Positions 1 to 5,163 are shown, counted from the first letter of the stretch. The stretch: 5,928 nt of DNA from Planctomycetota bacterium (GCA_030616465.1 JAUWXH010000151.1:1-5928); one strand, 5' to 3'. Made by a program: numbers and translations. The notes: generated from the sequence alone by a model not told the origin.

Positions 1-93
1 GTGGGGGCGAGACGCCCGCACTCCCCATCTAAACTGGTTACCCGCGAGCGTGAGCTGCACCCGGTGTCCGGCGAACGTGCGTGGTGGGGTTGA
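1..93 (+). other. Left-edge stretch without an assignable gene
   Basis: All three forward frames are open from the edge for a short distance, ending at stops at 30-32, 91-93 and 118-120. The frame ending at 30-32 would encode a C-terminus of only nine residues, GGETPALPI. None of these pieces has recognisable protein character, and the stretch is too short to decide whether a plus-strand gene ends here. The start is G-rich and carries a small inverted repeat, GGGCG (5-9) against CGCCC (13-17). It could equally be part of a dispersed intergenic repeat. Confidence 0.2.
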
Positions 94-119
94 CGGGACC
101 CTCAGTTCGGCACAATCAT
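90..119 (+). promoter_or_regulatory. Putative σ70-type promoter of the 44-aa microprotein gene
   Basis: A TTGACG -35 box (90-95, five of six consensus bases) is followed after 18 bases by AATCAT (114-119, four of six). CACAAT (111-116) at 15-base spacing is the alternative -10. A start site near 126 would give a leader of about 32 nt. The GCACAATCATA segment and its distance from TTGAC are almost repeated in the promoter of the lipoprotein gene at 5194, which strengthens the call. Confidence 0.5.
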
Positions 120-157
120 AGGAAGCTGGGTTGGGGCTTCCGGCAAGGAGCGACGAT

Positions 158-292
158 ATGTTCAATTTCGGCGGCGCCTTCAACGATTTCTTGGTCTCGC
201 TGTTCACGTTCCTGAACGAGCTGCTCAACGGCCTGTTCGGCTGGCTGACGACCTTCTTCGGCGGACTCAACGTCGCTTTCCCCACGCCGTAG
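158..292 (+). CDS. 44-aa Phe-rich amphipathic or membrane microprotein, unknown function
   Basis: I do not recognise this protein. The ATG at 158 has a strong SD, AAGGAG at 145-150, seven bases upstream, and the frame closes at TAG 290-292. Of the 43 codons after Met, 39 end in G or C, as in the neighbouring genes, so the frame looks selected. The product has ten Phe and one Trp, no Lys, Arg, His or Cys, and only Asp10 and Glu21 as charges. Residues 8-35 look helical. Polar or small residues Asp10, Ser14, Thr17, Glu21, Asn24, Gly28 and Thr31 fall at alternating 4/3 spacing, giving one polar stripe on an otherwise hydrophobic helix. Gly pairs (5-6, 35-36) flank it and the C-terminus is Pro-rich. 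It may be a membrane-surface peptide, an oligomeric membrane peptide or a small structural protein. The absence of basic residues is unlike most type I toxins. It has its own promoter and lies tail-to-tail with nnrD. Confidence 0.7.
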   Translation: MFNFGGAFNDFLVSLFTFLNELLNGLFGWLTTFFGGLNVAFPTP

Positions 293-424
293 CAGCCCCG
301 TCGCCGTAGCGAGTCCGCGACGATTTGCTCACCGGCTGGGGGATCGGAGTGGTCTTGGGCGCGCGTGTCGAGCCCGTGCCCGCATCGCGGGAGCCTACCT
401 ATGGCGCTCGGGAAGGTCCCGCAC
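293..424. other. Intergenic region with two weak hairpins between convergent genes
   Basis: This region separates the microprotein stop from the nnrD stop. Just after the microprotein, CGTCGC (299-304) can pair with GCGACG (317-322) across a 12-base loop and is followed by ATTTG, a poor but possible terminator. For nnrD, read on the minus strand, CCCGC (379-383) and GCGGG (387-391) form a compact five-pair GC hairpin with a three-base loop, but there is no U-tract. I see no further gene here. Confidence 0.3.
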
Positions 425-1345
425 CTAGCGGTTGAAGCCCACACTGGGCCGGCTGGCTCTGGCCAGGGCGGCCGGCAGCGCGTCGGCGACCTCGCGGGCC
501 AGGTAACCGACGGGGGCGATCTGCTGGGCGCACTGGTTGGCTGCGGCACCGTGGCAATAGACGGCCAGCCGGGCGGCGTCGAAGGCCGACAGACCCTGCC
601 CCAGCAGGGCCCCGATCAGCCCGGTCAGGACATCGCCCATCCCGCCCGTCGCCATGCCCGGGTTGCCAGTCGTGTTGATGTAGCTCTGATCGGGCGTACA
701 GACGACTGTGCGGTGGCCTTTAAGGACGACCACTGTGGCGCTGAGCGCGGCGAACTCGAAGGCGGTCGCCAGACGGGCCTGATCCGTCTGTTCCGAGGCG
801 GGATCCAAGCCGGCCCCGCTACGCAGGCGGGCCATTTCGCCGGGATGAGGGGTGATGACGGTCGGCCGACGCTGACGCTTTGACCACCATTGCGGTAGGG
901 GGGTAATCGTGTTGAGTCCGTCGGCATCGATCACCAACGGCCCGTCGAACTCCGCCAGTACCGCCGAGACGACTTCTGCCACGCCGTCGCTCTGACCCAG
1001 GCCCGGGCCCACGGCCGCCACGTCGGCCCATTTCAGACTGTCCAGCAAGAGTGGAACTGCCTCGGGGCAGATGCGCCCCTCCGCGTCCTCGGCGAGCGCC
1101 ACGGTCATCAGGCACGGCTCGCTGGCGGCCACGATCGGCTGGATCGACTGTACACAGCAGACACGAACCAGCCCCGCACCGCCGCGGAGAGCGCCGAGGG
1201 CCGATAAGCACGCCGCCCCGCTCATCCCGCGGCTGCCGGCAACTATCGCGATGCGCCCTGCCTGGGCTTTGTGGGTGGTGTCGGGTCGCGGCGGCAGTCG
1301 AGGGATGTCGCCGATCGGCGTCGGCGGTTCCTTACGCTTCGTCAT
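425..1345 (-). CDS. nnrD: ADP-dependent NAD(P)H-hydrate dehydratase (NnrD)
   Basis: This is a cytosolic metabolite-repair enzyme. The family removes water from the damaged 6-hydroxy forms NADHX and NADPHX using ADP, regenerating NAD(P)H. The 306-aa product is one ribokinase-like domain. Visible motifs are the start of the fold at Gly30 followed by the AGSRGMSGAA loop (36-45), AVGPGLG (111-117), DADGLN (140-145), TPHPGE (165-170), VLKGH (207-211) and the nucleotide-binding NPGMATGGMGDVLTG (228-242), whose Asp238 is the likely catalytic base. There is no N-terminal NnrE epimerase domain, unlike the fused E. coli protein, so the epimerase must be encoded elsewhere. I chose the ATG at 1345 because GAGG (1352-1355) lies six bases upstream. 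The ATG at 1357 has no ribosome site. The gene overlaps the end of larB by 14 bp, implying translational coupling. Confidence 0.93.
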   Translation of the reverse strand: MTKRKEPPTPIGDIPRLPPRPDTTHKAQAGRIAIVAGSRGMSGAACLSALGALRGGAGLVRVCCVQSIQPIVAASEPCLMTVALAEDAEGRICPEAVPLLLDSLKWADVAAVGPGLGQSDGVAEVVSAVLAEFDGPLVIDADGLNTITPLPQWWSKRQRRPTVITPHPGEMARLRSGAGLDPASEQTDQARLATAFEFAALSATVVVLKGHRTVVCTPDQSYINTTGNPGMATGGMGDVLTGLIGALLGQGLSAFDAARLAVYCHGAAANQCAQQIAPVGYLAREVADALPAALARASRPSVGFNR

Positions 1346-2201
1346 CGCGGGCCTCATCCGTGGGCCGTGCCGGCTCGGTGGAATCGACGGTCGGCTGCTC
1401 GGCTTGCGCAGCCCGATCGTCCGCGGCGGCGGAGGGCTTCGACATCTGCCGTTCGGCGAGCCGATTGATCACTGCCGCCTGGTACCCGGCCCCGAAGCCG
1501 TTGTCGATGTTTACGACGGACACGCCGGCGGAACAACTGTTGAGCATGGCCAGCAGGGCCGAGATACCCCCGAAGCTGGCCCCGTACCCGGTGCTGGTCG
1601 GGACGGCGATGACCGGCGCGGCGACCAATCCGCCGACCACGCTGGGCAACGCGCCTTCCATGCCCGCCACCACCACCAGCACGTTAGCCTCGCGCAGGGC
1701 CTGGGACTCGGCGAGCAGCCGGTGCAACCCCGCAACGCCGACGTCGTAGAACGTGCGGGTCCGCTGGTCCATGATTTCGGCGGTGACGCGGGCTTCCTCG
1801 GCAACGGGCAGGTCACTGGTGCCGGCGCAGACGATTCCGACGAAGCCTGCGCTGGCGGGCCCGCTGCGTTGCCGGAGGGTCAGCACACGGGCGGTGCGGT
1901 GGTAGCGCACCTTTGGGAAGCGTGCTTGCACGCGGGCGGCTGCTGGCGGGCCGATACGCGTAGCCAGGACGTTGTTTTCGGTGTCGGCCAGGCGGGCGAA
2001 GATTTCCTCGATTTGCCGCGTGGTTTTTCCCTCGCCGAAGATCACCTCGGGAAACCCGCAGCGCAGCGCCCGATGGTGATCCACGCGGGCGAACTGGAGG
2101 TCTTCGAACGGGAGCGTCTGTAGCTGCCGGAGGACGGCCGGTACGTCGAGCTCGCCGGCAGCCAGCTCGTTCAGCAGCTTACGCAGCCTCTCGGGTGCCA
2201 A
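1332..2201 (-). CDS. larB: LarB, nickel-pincer cofactor biosynthesis carboxylase/hydrolase
   Basis: LarB starts nickel-pincer nucleotide synthesis. It carboxylates the pyridine ring of nicotinic acid adenine dinucleotide and cleaves the phosphoanhydride to give the dicarboxylated mononucleotide used by LarE and LarC. The N-terminal part (about 1-60) has the family signature PFEDL (31-35), VDHHRALRCGFPEVIFGEGK (40-59). The PurE-like domain (about 118-250) shows AGTSDLPVAEEA (126-137), YDVGVAG (152-158), AGMEGALPSVVGGL (179-192), PTSTGYG (201-207) and LNSCSAGVSVVNIDNGFGAG (220-239). Cys223 matches the nucleophile that, as I recall, is Cys221 in Lactiplantibacillus plantarum. Glu182 sits 41 residues before it, the same spacing as Glu180/Cys221. 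TTG at 2201 is the start: it has GGAG (2210-2213) eight bases upstream and fits the family N-terminus. A charged Ala/Asp/Glu/Pro tail (about 252-289) exceeds the usual length. No larA, larC or larE is in view. Confidence 0.92.
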   Translation of the reverse strand: MAPERLRKLLNELAAGELDVPAVLRQLQTLPFEDLQFARVDHHRALRCGFPEVIFGEGKTTRQIEEIFARLADTENNVLATRIGPPAAARVQARFPKVRYHRTARVLTLRQRSGPASAGFVGIVCAGTSDLPVAEEARVTAEIMDQRTRTFYDVGVAGLHRLLAESQALREANVLVVVAGMEGALPSVVGGLVAAPVIAVPTSTGYGASFGGISALLAMLNSCSAGVSVVNIDNGFGAGYQAAVINRLAERQMSKPSAAADDRAAQAEQPTVDSTEPARPTDEARDDEA

Positions 2202-2254
2202 GAGTGTTTCTCCGTCTTGCCCGCGCGCCCTATCGCCCGGCGACTCCCGGGTGC

Positions 2255-2260
2255 TACAAT
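2255..2260 (+). promoter_or_regulatory. Extended -10 promoter of the GroES-like gene
   Basis: TACAAT (2255-2260) is preceded by TG plus one base (2252-2253), the extended -10 arrangement, which needs little -35 contact. No good -35 hexamer lies 16-18 bases upstream. The expected start near 2267 gives a leader of about 26 nt that contains the ribosome site GAGAGGA at 2281-2287. No CIRCE heat-shock operator is present. Confidence 0.5.
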
Positions 2261-2273
2261 CCTGCGGGTACAG

Positions 2274-2279
2274 AGTATA
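2274..2279 (-). promoter_or_regulatory. Putative -10 box for larB-nnrD, facing the groES-like promoter
   Basis: Read on the minus strand, TATACT matches the -10 consensus at five of six positions. A weak -35, TTGTTC, lies 15 bases upstream, inside the start of the GroES-like gene. A start near 2267 would give a 66-nt leader before the larB TTG. The box is part of the palindrome GTATAC. Confidence 0.35.
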
Positions 2280-2292
2280 CGAGAGGATCGGC

Positions 2293-2616
2293 ATGAACAA
2301 AGCGAGCCGCAGCCAGCAATTGGAGATCGTCGAGCCGATCGGCAACCGCGTCCTGATCCGCAAGGACGAGGATAAGAAGACGACCAAGGGCGGCATCGAG
2401 CTGCCGGGCAACATCGAAATCCCGACCATCACCGGACGTCTCGTGGCGGTCTCGGCCCAGGTCGAGCGTGACGAGGACTACCCCATCGCCCAATACGACA
2501 AGGTGCTGTTCAACCCCAAGAACGCCGTCCCGGTGGATTTCGAGGGGGACAACCGGCTATTCGTCGTCCCAGTAGAAGACGTGGTCGCAGTTTTTCGCCG
2601 AGAAAAAGACCGATAA
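2293..2616 (+). CDS. Divergent GroES/Cpn10-family co-chaperonin
   Basis: The 107-aa product is recognisable as a Cpn10 β-barrel. It has IGNRVLIRKDE (16-26) as the first strands, a mobile loop KKTTKGGIELPGN (28-40), TGRLVAVS (47-54), YDKVLF (68-73) and a closing strand VVPVEDVVAVF (91-101). Canonical GroES caps GroEL by inserting the mobile-loop Ile-Val-Leu into the apical domain. Here the tripeptide is Ile35-Glu36-Leu37, and the region after about residue 55 diverges from housekeeping GroES (no GGKK or VKVGD signature). There is a ten-residue N-terminal extension. No groEL is adjacent. It is probably a paralogue beside a standard groESL, perhaps with a dedicated chaperonin or another role. 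The ATG at 2293 follows GAGAGGA (2281-2287) by five bases. In-frame codons upstream run through the promoter, so a longer start is unlikely. Confidence 0.85.
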   Translation: MNKASRSQQLEIVEPIGNRVLIRKDEDKKTTKGGIELPGNIEIPTITGRLVAVSAQVERDEDYPIAQYDKVLFNPKNAVPVDFEGDNRLFVVPVEDVVAVFRREKDR

Positions 2617-2710
2617 CGGCGACCGGCGAGCTCGCCTAACCCCCTTATTCGATCGTGGTTTACCAATCCGCAACCCCTCTACCGGTTATAAAGTTTGTAA
2701 TGGACAGTAG
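2617..2710. other. Spacer after the GroES-like gene
   Basis: A perfect 12-bp palindrome, GGCGAGCTCGCC (2625-2636), and an overlapping five-pair hairpin, GGCGA (2618-2622) with TCGCC (2632-2636), follow the stop codon closely. A short pyrimidine run ending in TTATTC comes next. It could be a weak terminator, but the U-tract is poor. The A/T-rich segment 2686-2700 may act as an upstream promoter element for the next gene. I see no ORF of interest. Confidence 0.25.
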
Positions 2711-2739
2711 TTGCGTGCCTGTCCCGCCTGCCTTATGAT
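2711..2739 (+). promoter_or_regulatory. σ70-type promoter of the KamA-family gene
   Basis: TTGCGT (2711-2716) and TATGAT (2734-2739, five of six consensus bases) are separated by 17 bases. A start near 2746 leaves a leader of about 130 nt before the KamA start. An A/T-rich stretch lies immediately upstream in an otherwise GC-rich region. Confidence 0.55.
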
Positions 2740-2750
2740 TAGGACAAGGA

Positions 2751-2878
2751 ATGGCAGGGCGAATACCCGGCCGCGTGGTGGCCGGGCAAATCAGAGCCCT
2801 GGATCGAGCCAGGGATGGCTGAACTGCTGAGGGAGCTGTGTATCTCGGGGAAATCCCGCGCCGTTGGCCAGGAGGTAC
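2751..2878 (+). promoter_or_regulatory. Structured mRNA leader with mutually exclusive hairpins
   Basis: Hairpin A pairs CCCGGCC (2766-2772) with GGCCGGG (2780-2786). Hairpin B pairs CCCTGG (2797-2802) with CCAGGG (2809-2814) over a six-base loop. Hairpin C pairs CGGG (2846-2849) with CCCG (2855-2858) just before the SD. The 5' arm of B can instead pair as GCCCTG (2796-2801) with CAGGGC (2755-2760), enclosing hairpin A, or as CCTGG with CCAGG (2868-2872), which overlaps the SD AGGAGG (2870-2875). That layout resembles a translational switch. I do not recognise a known riboswitch class. The pairings are read directly from the sequence and the regulation is inferred. Confidence 0.4.
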
Positions 2879-4072
2879 ATGTTGGCGTACCGGGATCTGC
2901 CGCAGGTTGGTCGGTCCAGTGGGGGTAGGCAGAGAGTCCGCTACGTCCGCAGAATCGAACAGATCCCGAACATCCCGCCCGAGCAGCGCGACAAACTGAA
3001 GCGTGTCACAGAGGTTTACGCCTTTCGGGCCAACGACTACTACCTCAAGCTGATCGATTGGAATGACCCGCAAGACCCCATCCGCCAACTGATCATCCCA
3101 CGTCTCGACGAGCTCAACGATTGGGGGCGGCTCGACCCCAGCAACGAGGCGGCGGTCACGGTGGCCCACGGCGTCCAGCACAAGTACCCCGACACGGTCC
3201 TGCTGCTGTGCAACGAGGTCTGCGGGGCCTACTGCCGCTATTGCTTCCGCAAGCGGCTGTTCATGAACGATAACGACGAGGCTACCAACAACGTCTCCGC
3301 CGGGCTGGACTACGTCGCGCGGCACCCGGAAGTGACCAACGTCCTGCTCACGGGCGGCGACCCGCTACTCATGAGCACGCGCCGGCTGCGCGACATTATC
3401 GGGCTTCTGCGCAGAATCCACCACGTCCGAATCATCCGCATCGGCTCCAAGATGCCCGCGTTCGATCCGTACCGCATCCTGGGCGATCCCGAGCTGCAGG
3501 AGCTGCTGAGCCGCCATTCCACGTCGAGGCGGCGCATCTACTTGATGGCCCACTTCGACCATCCGCGGGAGCTGACCGACATAGCGTGCGAGGGGATCGA
3601 TGCGTTCATCCGCTGCGGCGTGATCTGCGTGAACCAGTGTCCACTAGTCAAGGGTGTCAACGACGATCCCGACGTGCTGGCCGACCTGTATGGTAAGCTC
3701 TCGCACATCGGGTGCCAGCCGTACTACCTCTTCCAAGGGCGTCCCACCGCCGGGAACGAGCCGTACGAGGTGCCCATCGTGCGTGGCTGGCAGATTCTGC
3801 GGGAGGCTTCGTGCCGTGAGTCAGGACTGGCCCGGCGAGTCCGCTACGTCATGTCGCACGCGACGGGCAAACTCGAGATCCTTGCGGTCGACGACCGCTA
3901 CATTTACCTGCGCTTCCACCGGGCGAAGGACCCGGCGTTGCGCGGCGCGCTGTTGACCTGTAAGCGCAACGACGAGGCGTTCTGGTTGGATGATCTCGAG
4001 ATCGTCGAGACCGATCGCCCGATCGGCAACGAGCCCGCGGCCCTGTTTTCCAATTCCCGCGAGCTCGAATAG
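2879..4072 (+). CDS. KamA-family radical SAM, PLP-dependent aminomutase; substrate uncertain
   Basis: The 397-aa product belongs to the lysine 2,3-aminomutase family, which uses a 4Fe-4S cluster, S-adenosylmethionine and PLP to move an amino group between carbons 2 and 3. The cluster motif is Cys115-x3-Cys119-x2-Cys122, followed by FRKR. Arg124 matches the carboxylate-binding Arg134 of the clostridial enzyme. Further landmarks are LLTGGDPL (156-163), HFDHPRE (225-231), NQCPLVKGVND (252-262), PYYLFQGRPTAG (281-292) and SHATGK (326-331), with Lys331 the likely PLP lysine. The lysine-selecting Asp293 of the clostridial enzyme aligns with Arg288 here, and no Asp occupies the Asp330 position, so lysine is doubtful. 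EpmB is a relative but is shorter. There is no acetyltransferase partner (ablB) nearby. The SD AGGAGG (2870-2875) is only three bases from ATG 2879, so TTG at 2882 (six bases) may be the true start. Confidence 0.88.
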   Translation: MLAYRDLPQVGRSSGGRQRVRYVRRIEQIPNIPPEQRDKLKRVTEVYAFRANDYYLKLIDWNDPQDPIRQLIIPRLDELNDWGRLDPSNEAAVTVAHGVQHKYPDTVLLLCNEVCGAYCRYCFRKRLFMNDNDEATNNVSAGLDYVARHPEVTNVLLTGGDPLLMSTRRLRDIIGLLRRIHHVRIIRIGSKMPAFDPYRILGDPELQELLSRHSTSRRRIYLMAHFDHPRELTDIACEGIDAFIRCGVICVNQCPLVKGVNDDPDVLADLYGKLSHIGCQPYYLFQGRPTAGNEPYEVPIVRGWQILREASCRESGLARRVRYVMSHATGKLEILAVDDRYIYLRFHRAKDPALRGALLTCKRNDEAFWLDDLEIVETDRPIGNEPAALFSNSRELE

Positions 4073-4135
4073 CCCGCCGTGCCCAAACGGGCACTGCCGG
4101 GGACTCGCTACGCCAAAGCAAGCAAGCGAGACAGT

Positions 4136-4162
4136 GAAGGCCGGGTCACGGACCCGGCTTTC
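4136..4162 (+). terminator. Rho-independent terminator between convergent genes
   Basis: Positions 4136-4147 pair with 4151-4162 in a 12-pair stem containing one G·U and a three-base loop. The core is GCCGGGTC against GACCCGGC, and the T-rich bases TTTCGTTTG run off the stem on the plus strand. It lies 64 bases after the KamA stop and 24 bases from the miaA stop. The minus-strand read-out has the same stem but a weaker U-tract, so it may serve miaA less efficiently. Confidence 0.8.
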
Positions 4163-4185
4163 GTTTGCCTCAGGGGGGACTCCGG

Positions 4186-5127
4186 CTACTTGGGATCGTG
4201 CAGGACGGCCCGGATTCGCCCCAACAAGAAAGCAGTGTCGGCGCTGCCTTCCAGCTCGACCCAATGCACGTCTGGCAGCCGGCGGAGCCAGGTGCGTTGC
4301 TGCTTGGCCAGGCGGCGGGAGTGGATCTTGATCTCCTCGATGGCGCGATCGAGCTCCAGCTTGCCCTCAAAGTGGTCGAACAGCTCGGCGTAGCCGACCG
4401 CTTGGCGGGCCTGGTCGCTGACGCCGTGGGGGTCGCTCCAGATACGCCGGGCCTCATCGACCAGGCCGCCGGCGATCATCCGGCGGACGCGCTCGTTAAT
4501 ACGCCGGTTGGCAGACTCCCTGTCACGCCGCAGGCCGACCAGCACCCAGTTCCAATCCGGTCGGCGGATCGAGTCACGATCCCACTGCATCTGTAGCTTG
4601 CTGATCGGCGTGCCGGTCAGGCGGTAGACCTCCAAGGCGCGCTCGATGCGCCGTAGGTCGTTGCGGTGGATGCGGGCGGCGGCCTCGGGATCAATTTCGG
4701 CCAGCTCGGCGTGCAGGGCTTCTAGCCCCTCATCCTCCGCGCGCGAGCGTATTTCCGCGCGAATCTTCGGATCTGCCGAGGGTCCCGCGAACATGCCCTC
4801 ATAGAAGCACTTCAAGTAGAGCACCGTTCCGCCAACGGCGATCACCGGCCGGTCGCGGGTGTGAATCTCGGCCACCGCCCGGTCGGCCAGCTCGACGAAG
4901 CGGGCAACGCTGAACGTCTCCCACGGGTCGGCCACGTCAATCAGGTGGTGGGGGAGGGCGGCCCGCTGCTGGGGCGTGGGCTTGGCGGTCCCGATATCCA
5001 TTCCGCGGTAGACCTTCATCGAGTCCACGCTGACGATTTCGCCGCCGATTTCCTGCGCCAGCGCACGGGCCAGCGAACCCTTTCCCGAGGCGGTGCAGCC
5101 CAGAATTGTGATGACCCGCTTTTCCAC
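4186..5127 (-). CDS. miaA: tRNA dimethylallyltransferase MiaA
   Basis: MiaA transfers the dimethylallyl group from DMAPP to N6 of A37 in tRNAs that read codons starting with U, in the cytosol. The 313-aa length is typical. Motifs are the P-loop-like GCTASGKG (10-17), the DSMKVYRGMDIGTAKP segment (35-50) with probable catalytic Asp35, HHLID (60-64), VGGTVLYLK (98-106), a tRNA-binding insertion (about 117-187), VGYAEL (244-249) and RRLAKQQRTWLRRL (271-284). The Walker A residue after Lys16 is Gly17 where most families have Ser or Thr. GTG at 5127 is chosen because the family N-terminus begins just before the P-loop. Upstream in-frame codons would run into the divergent lipoprotein gene. No SD precedes this GTG, and a promoter whose start would coincide with it suggests leaderless translation. 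It is convergent with the KamA-family gene. Confidence 0.95.
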   Translation of the reverse strand: MEKRVITILGCTASGKGSLARALAQEIGGEIVSVDSMKVYRGMDIGTAKPTPQQRAALPHHLIDVADPWETFSVARFVELADRAVAEIHTRDRPVIAVGGTVLYLKCFYEGMFAGPSADPKIRAEIRSRAEDEGLEALHAELAEIDPEAAARIHRNDLRRIERALEVYRLTGTPISKLQMQWDRDSIRRPDWNWVLVGLRRDRESANRRINERVRRMIAGGLVDEARRIWSDPHGVSDQARQAVGYAELFDHFEGKLELDRAIEEIKIHSRRLAKQQRTWLRRLPDVHWVELEGSADTAFLLGRIRAVLHDPK

Positions 5128-5133
5128 AGCGAC

Positions 5134-5163
5134 GTTGTAATTCGCCCGGGGGGTCGATGGCAA
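5134..5163 (-). promoter_or_regulatory. Putative miaA promoter placing the transcript start at the GTG
   Basis: On the minus strand, TTGCCA (5158-5163, five of six consensus bases) and TACAAC (5134-5139, four of six) are separated by 18 bases. Counting the usual distance from the -10 box puts +1 at 5127, the G of the miaA GTG. This explains the missing ribosome site. Hexamer matches in GC-rich DNA are modest evidence. Confidence 0.4.

Noticed and set aside
1..32. C-terminal end of a plus-strand gene at the left edge
   Set aside because: Only nine codons are visible, with no recognisable motif, so it cannot be told from chance or from an intergenic repeat.
1346..1357. Alternative nnrD start at ATG 1357
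   Set aside because: No ribosome site precedes it, while ATG 1345 has GAGG at six bases.
1051..2123. Long plus-strand open frames across larB and nnrD
   Set aside because: They lie antisense to two clearly conserved genes, show Arg/Pro/Gly-rich translations without motifs, and arise from GC-rich codon bias.
2202..2292. CIRCE or other heat-shock operator before the GroES-like gene
   Set aside because: No TTAGCACTC/GAGTGCTAA inverted repeat is present in the divergent region.
2202..2432. Longer LarB from an ATG at 2432
   Set aside because: The extension is antisense to the GroES-like gene and unlike any LarB N-terminus; TTG 2201 with GGAG fits the family start.
2625..2636. Perfect palindrome GGCGAGCTCGCC as an operator
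   Set aside because: A single 12-bp GC palindrome right after a stop codon, with no second copy, is not enough to call a binding site.
2687..2692. TATAAA as the main promoter of the KamA gene
   Set aside because: No acceptable -35 lies 16-18 bases upstream; the pair at 2711/2734 is better spaced.
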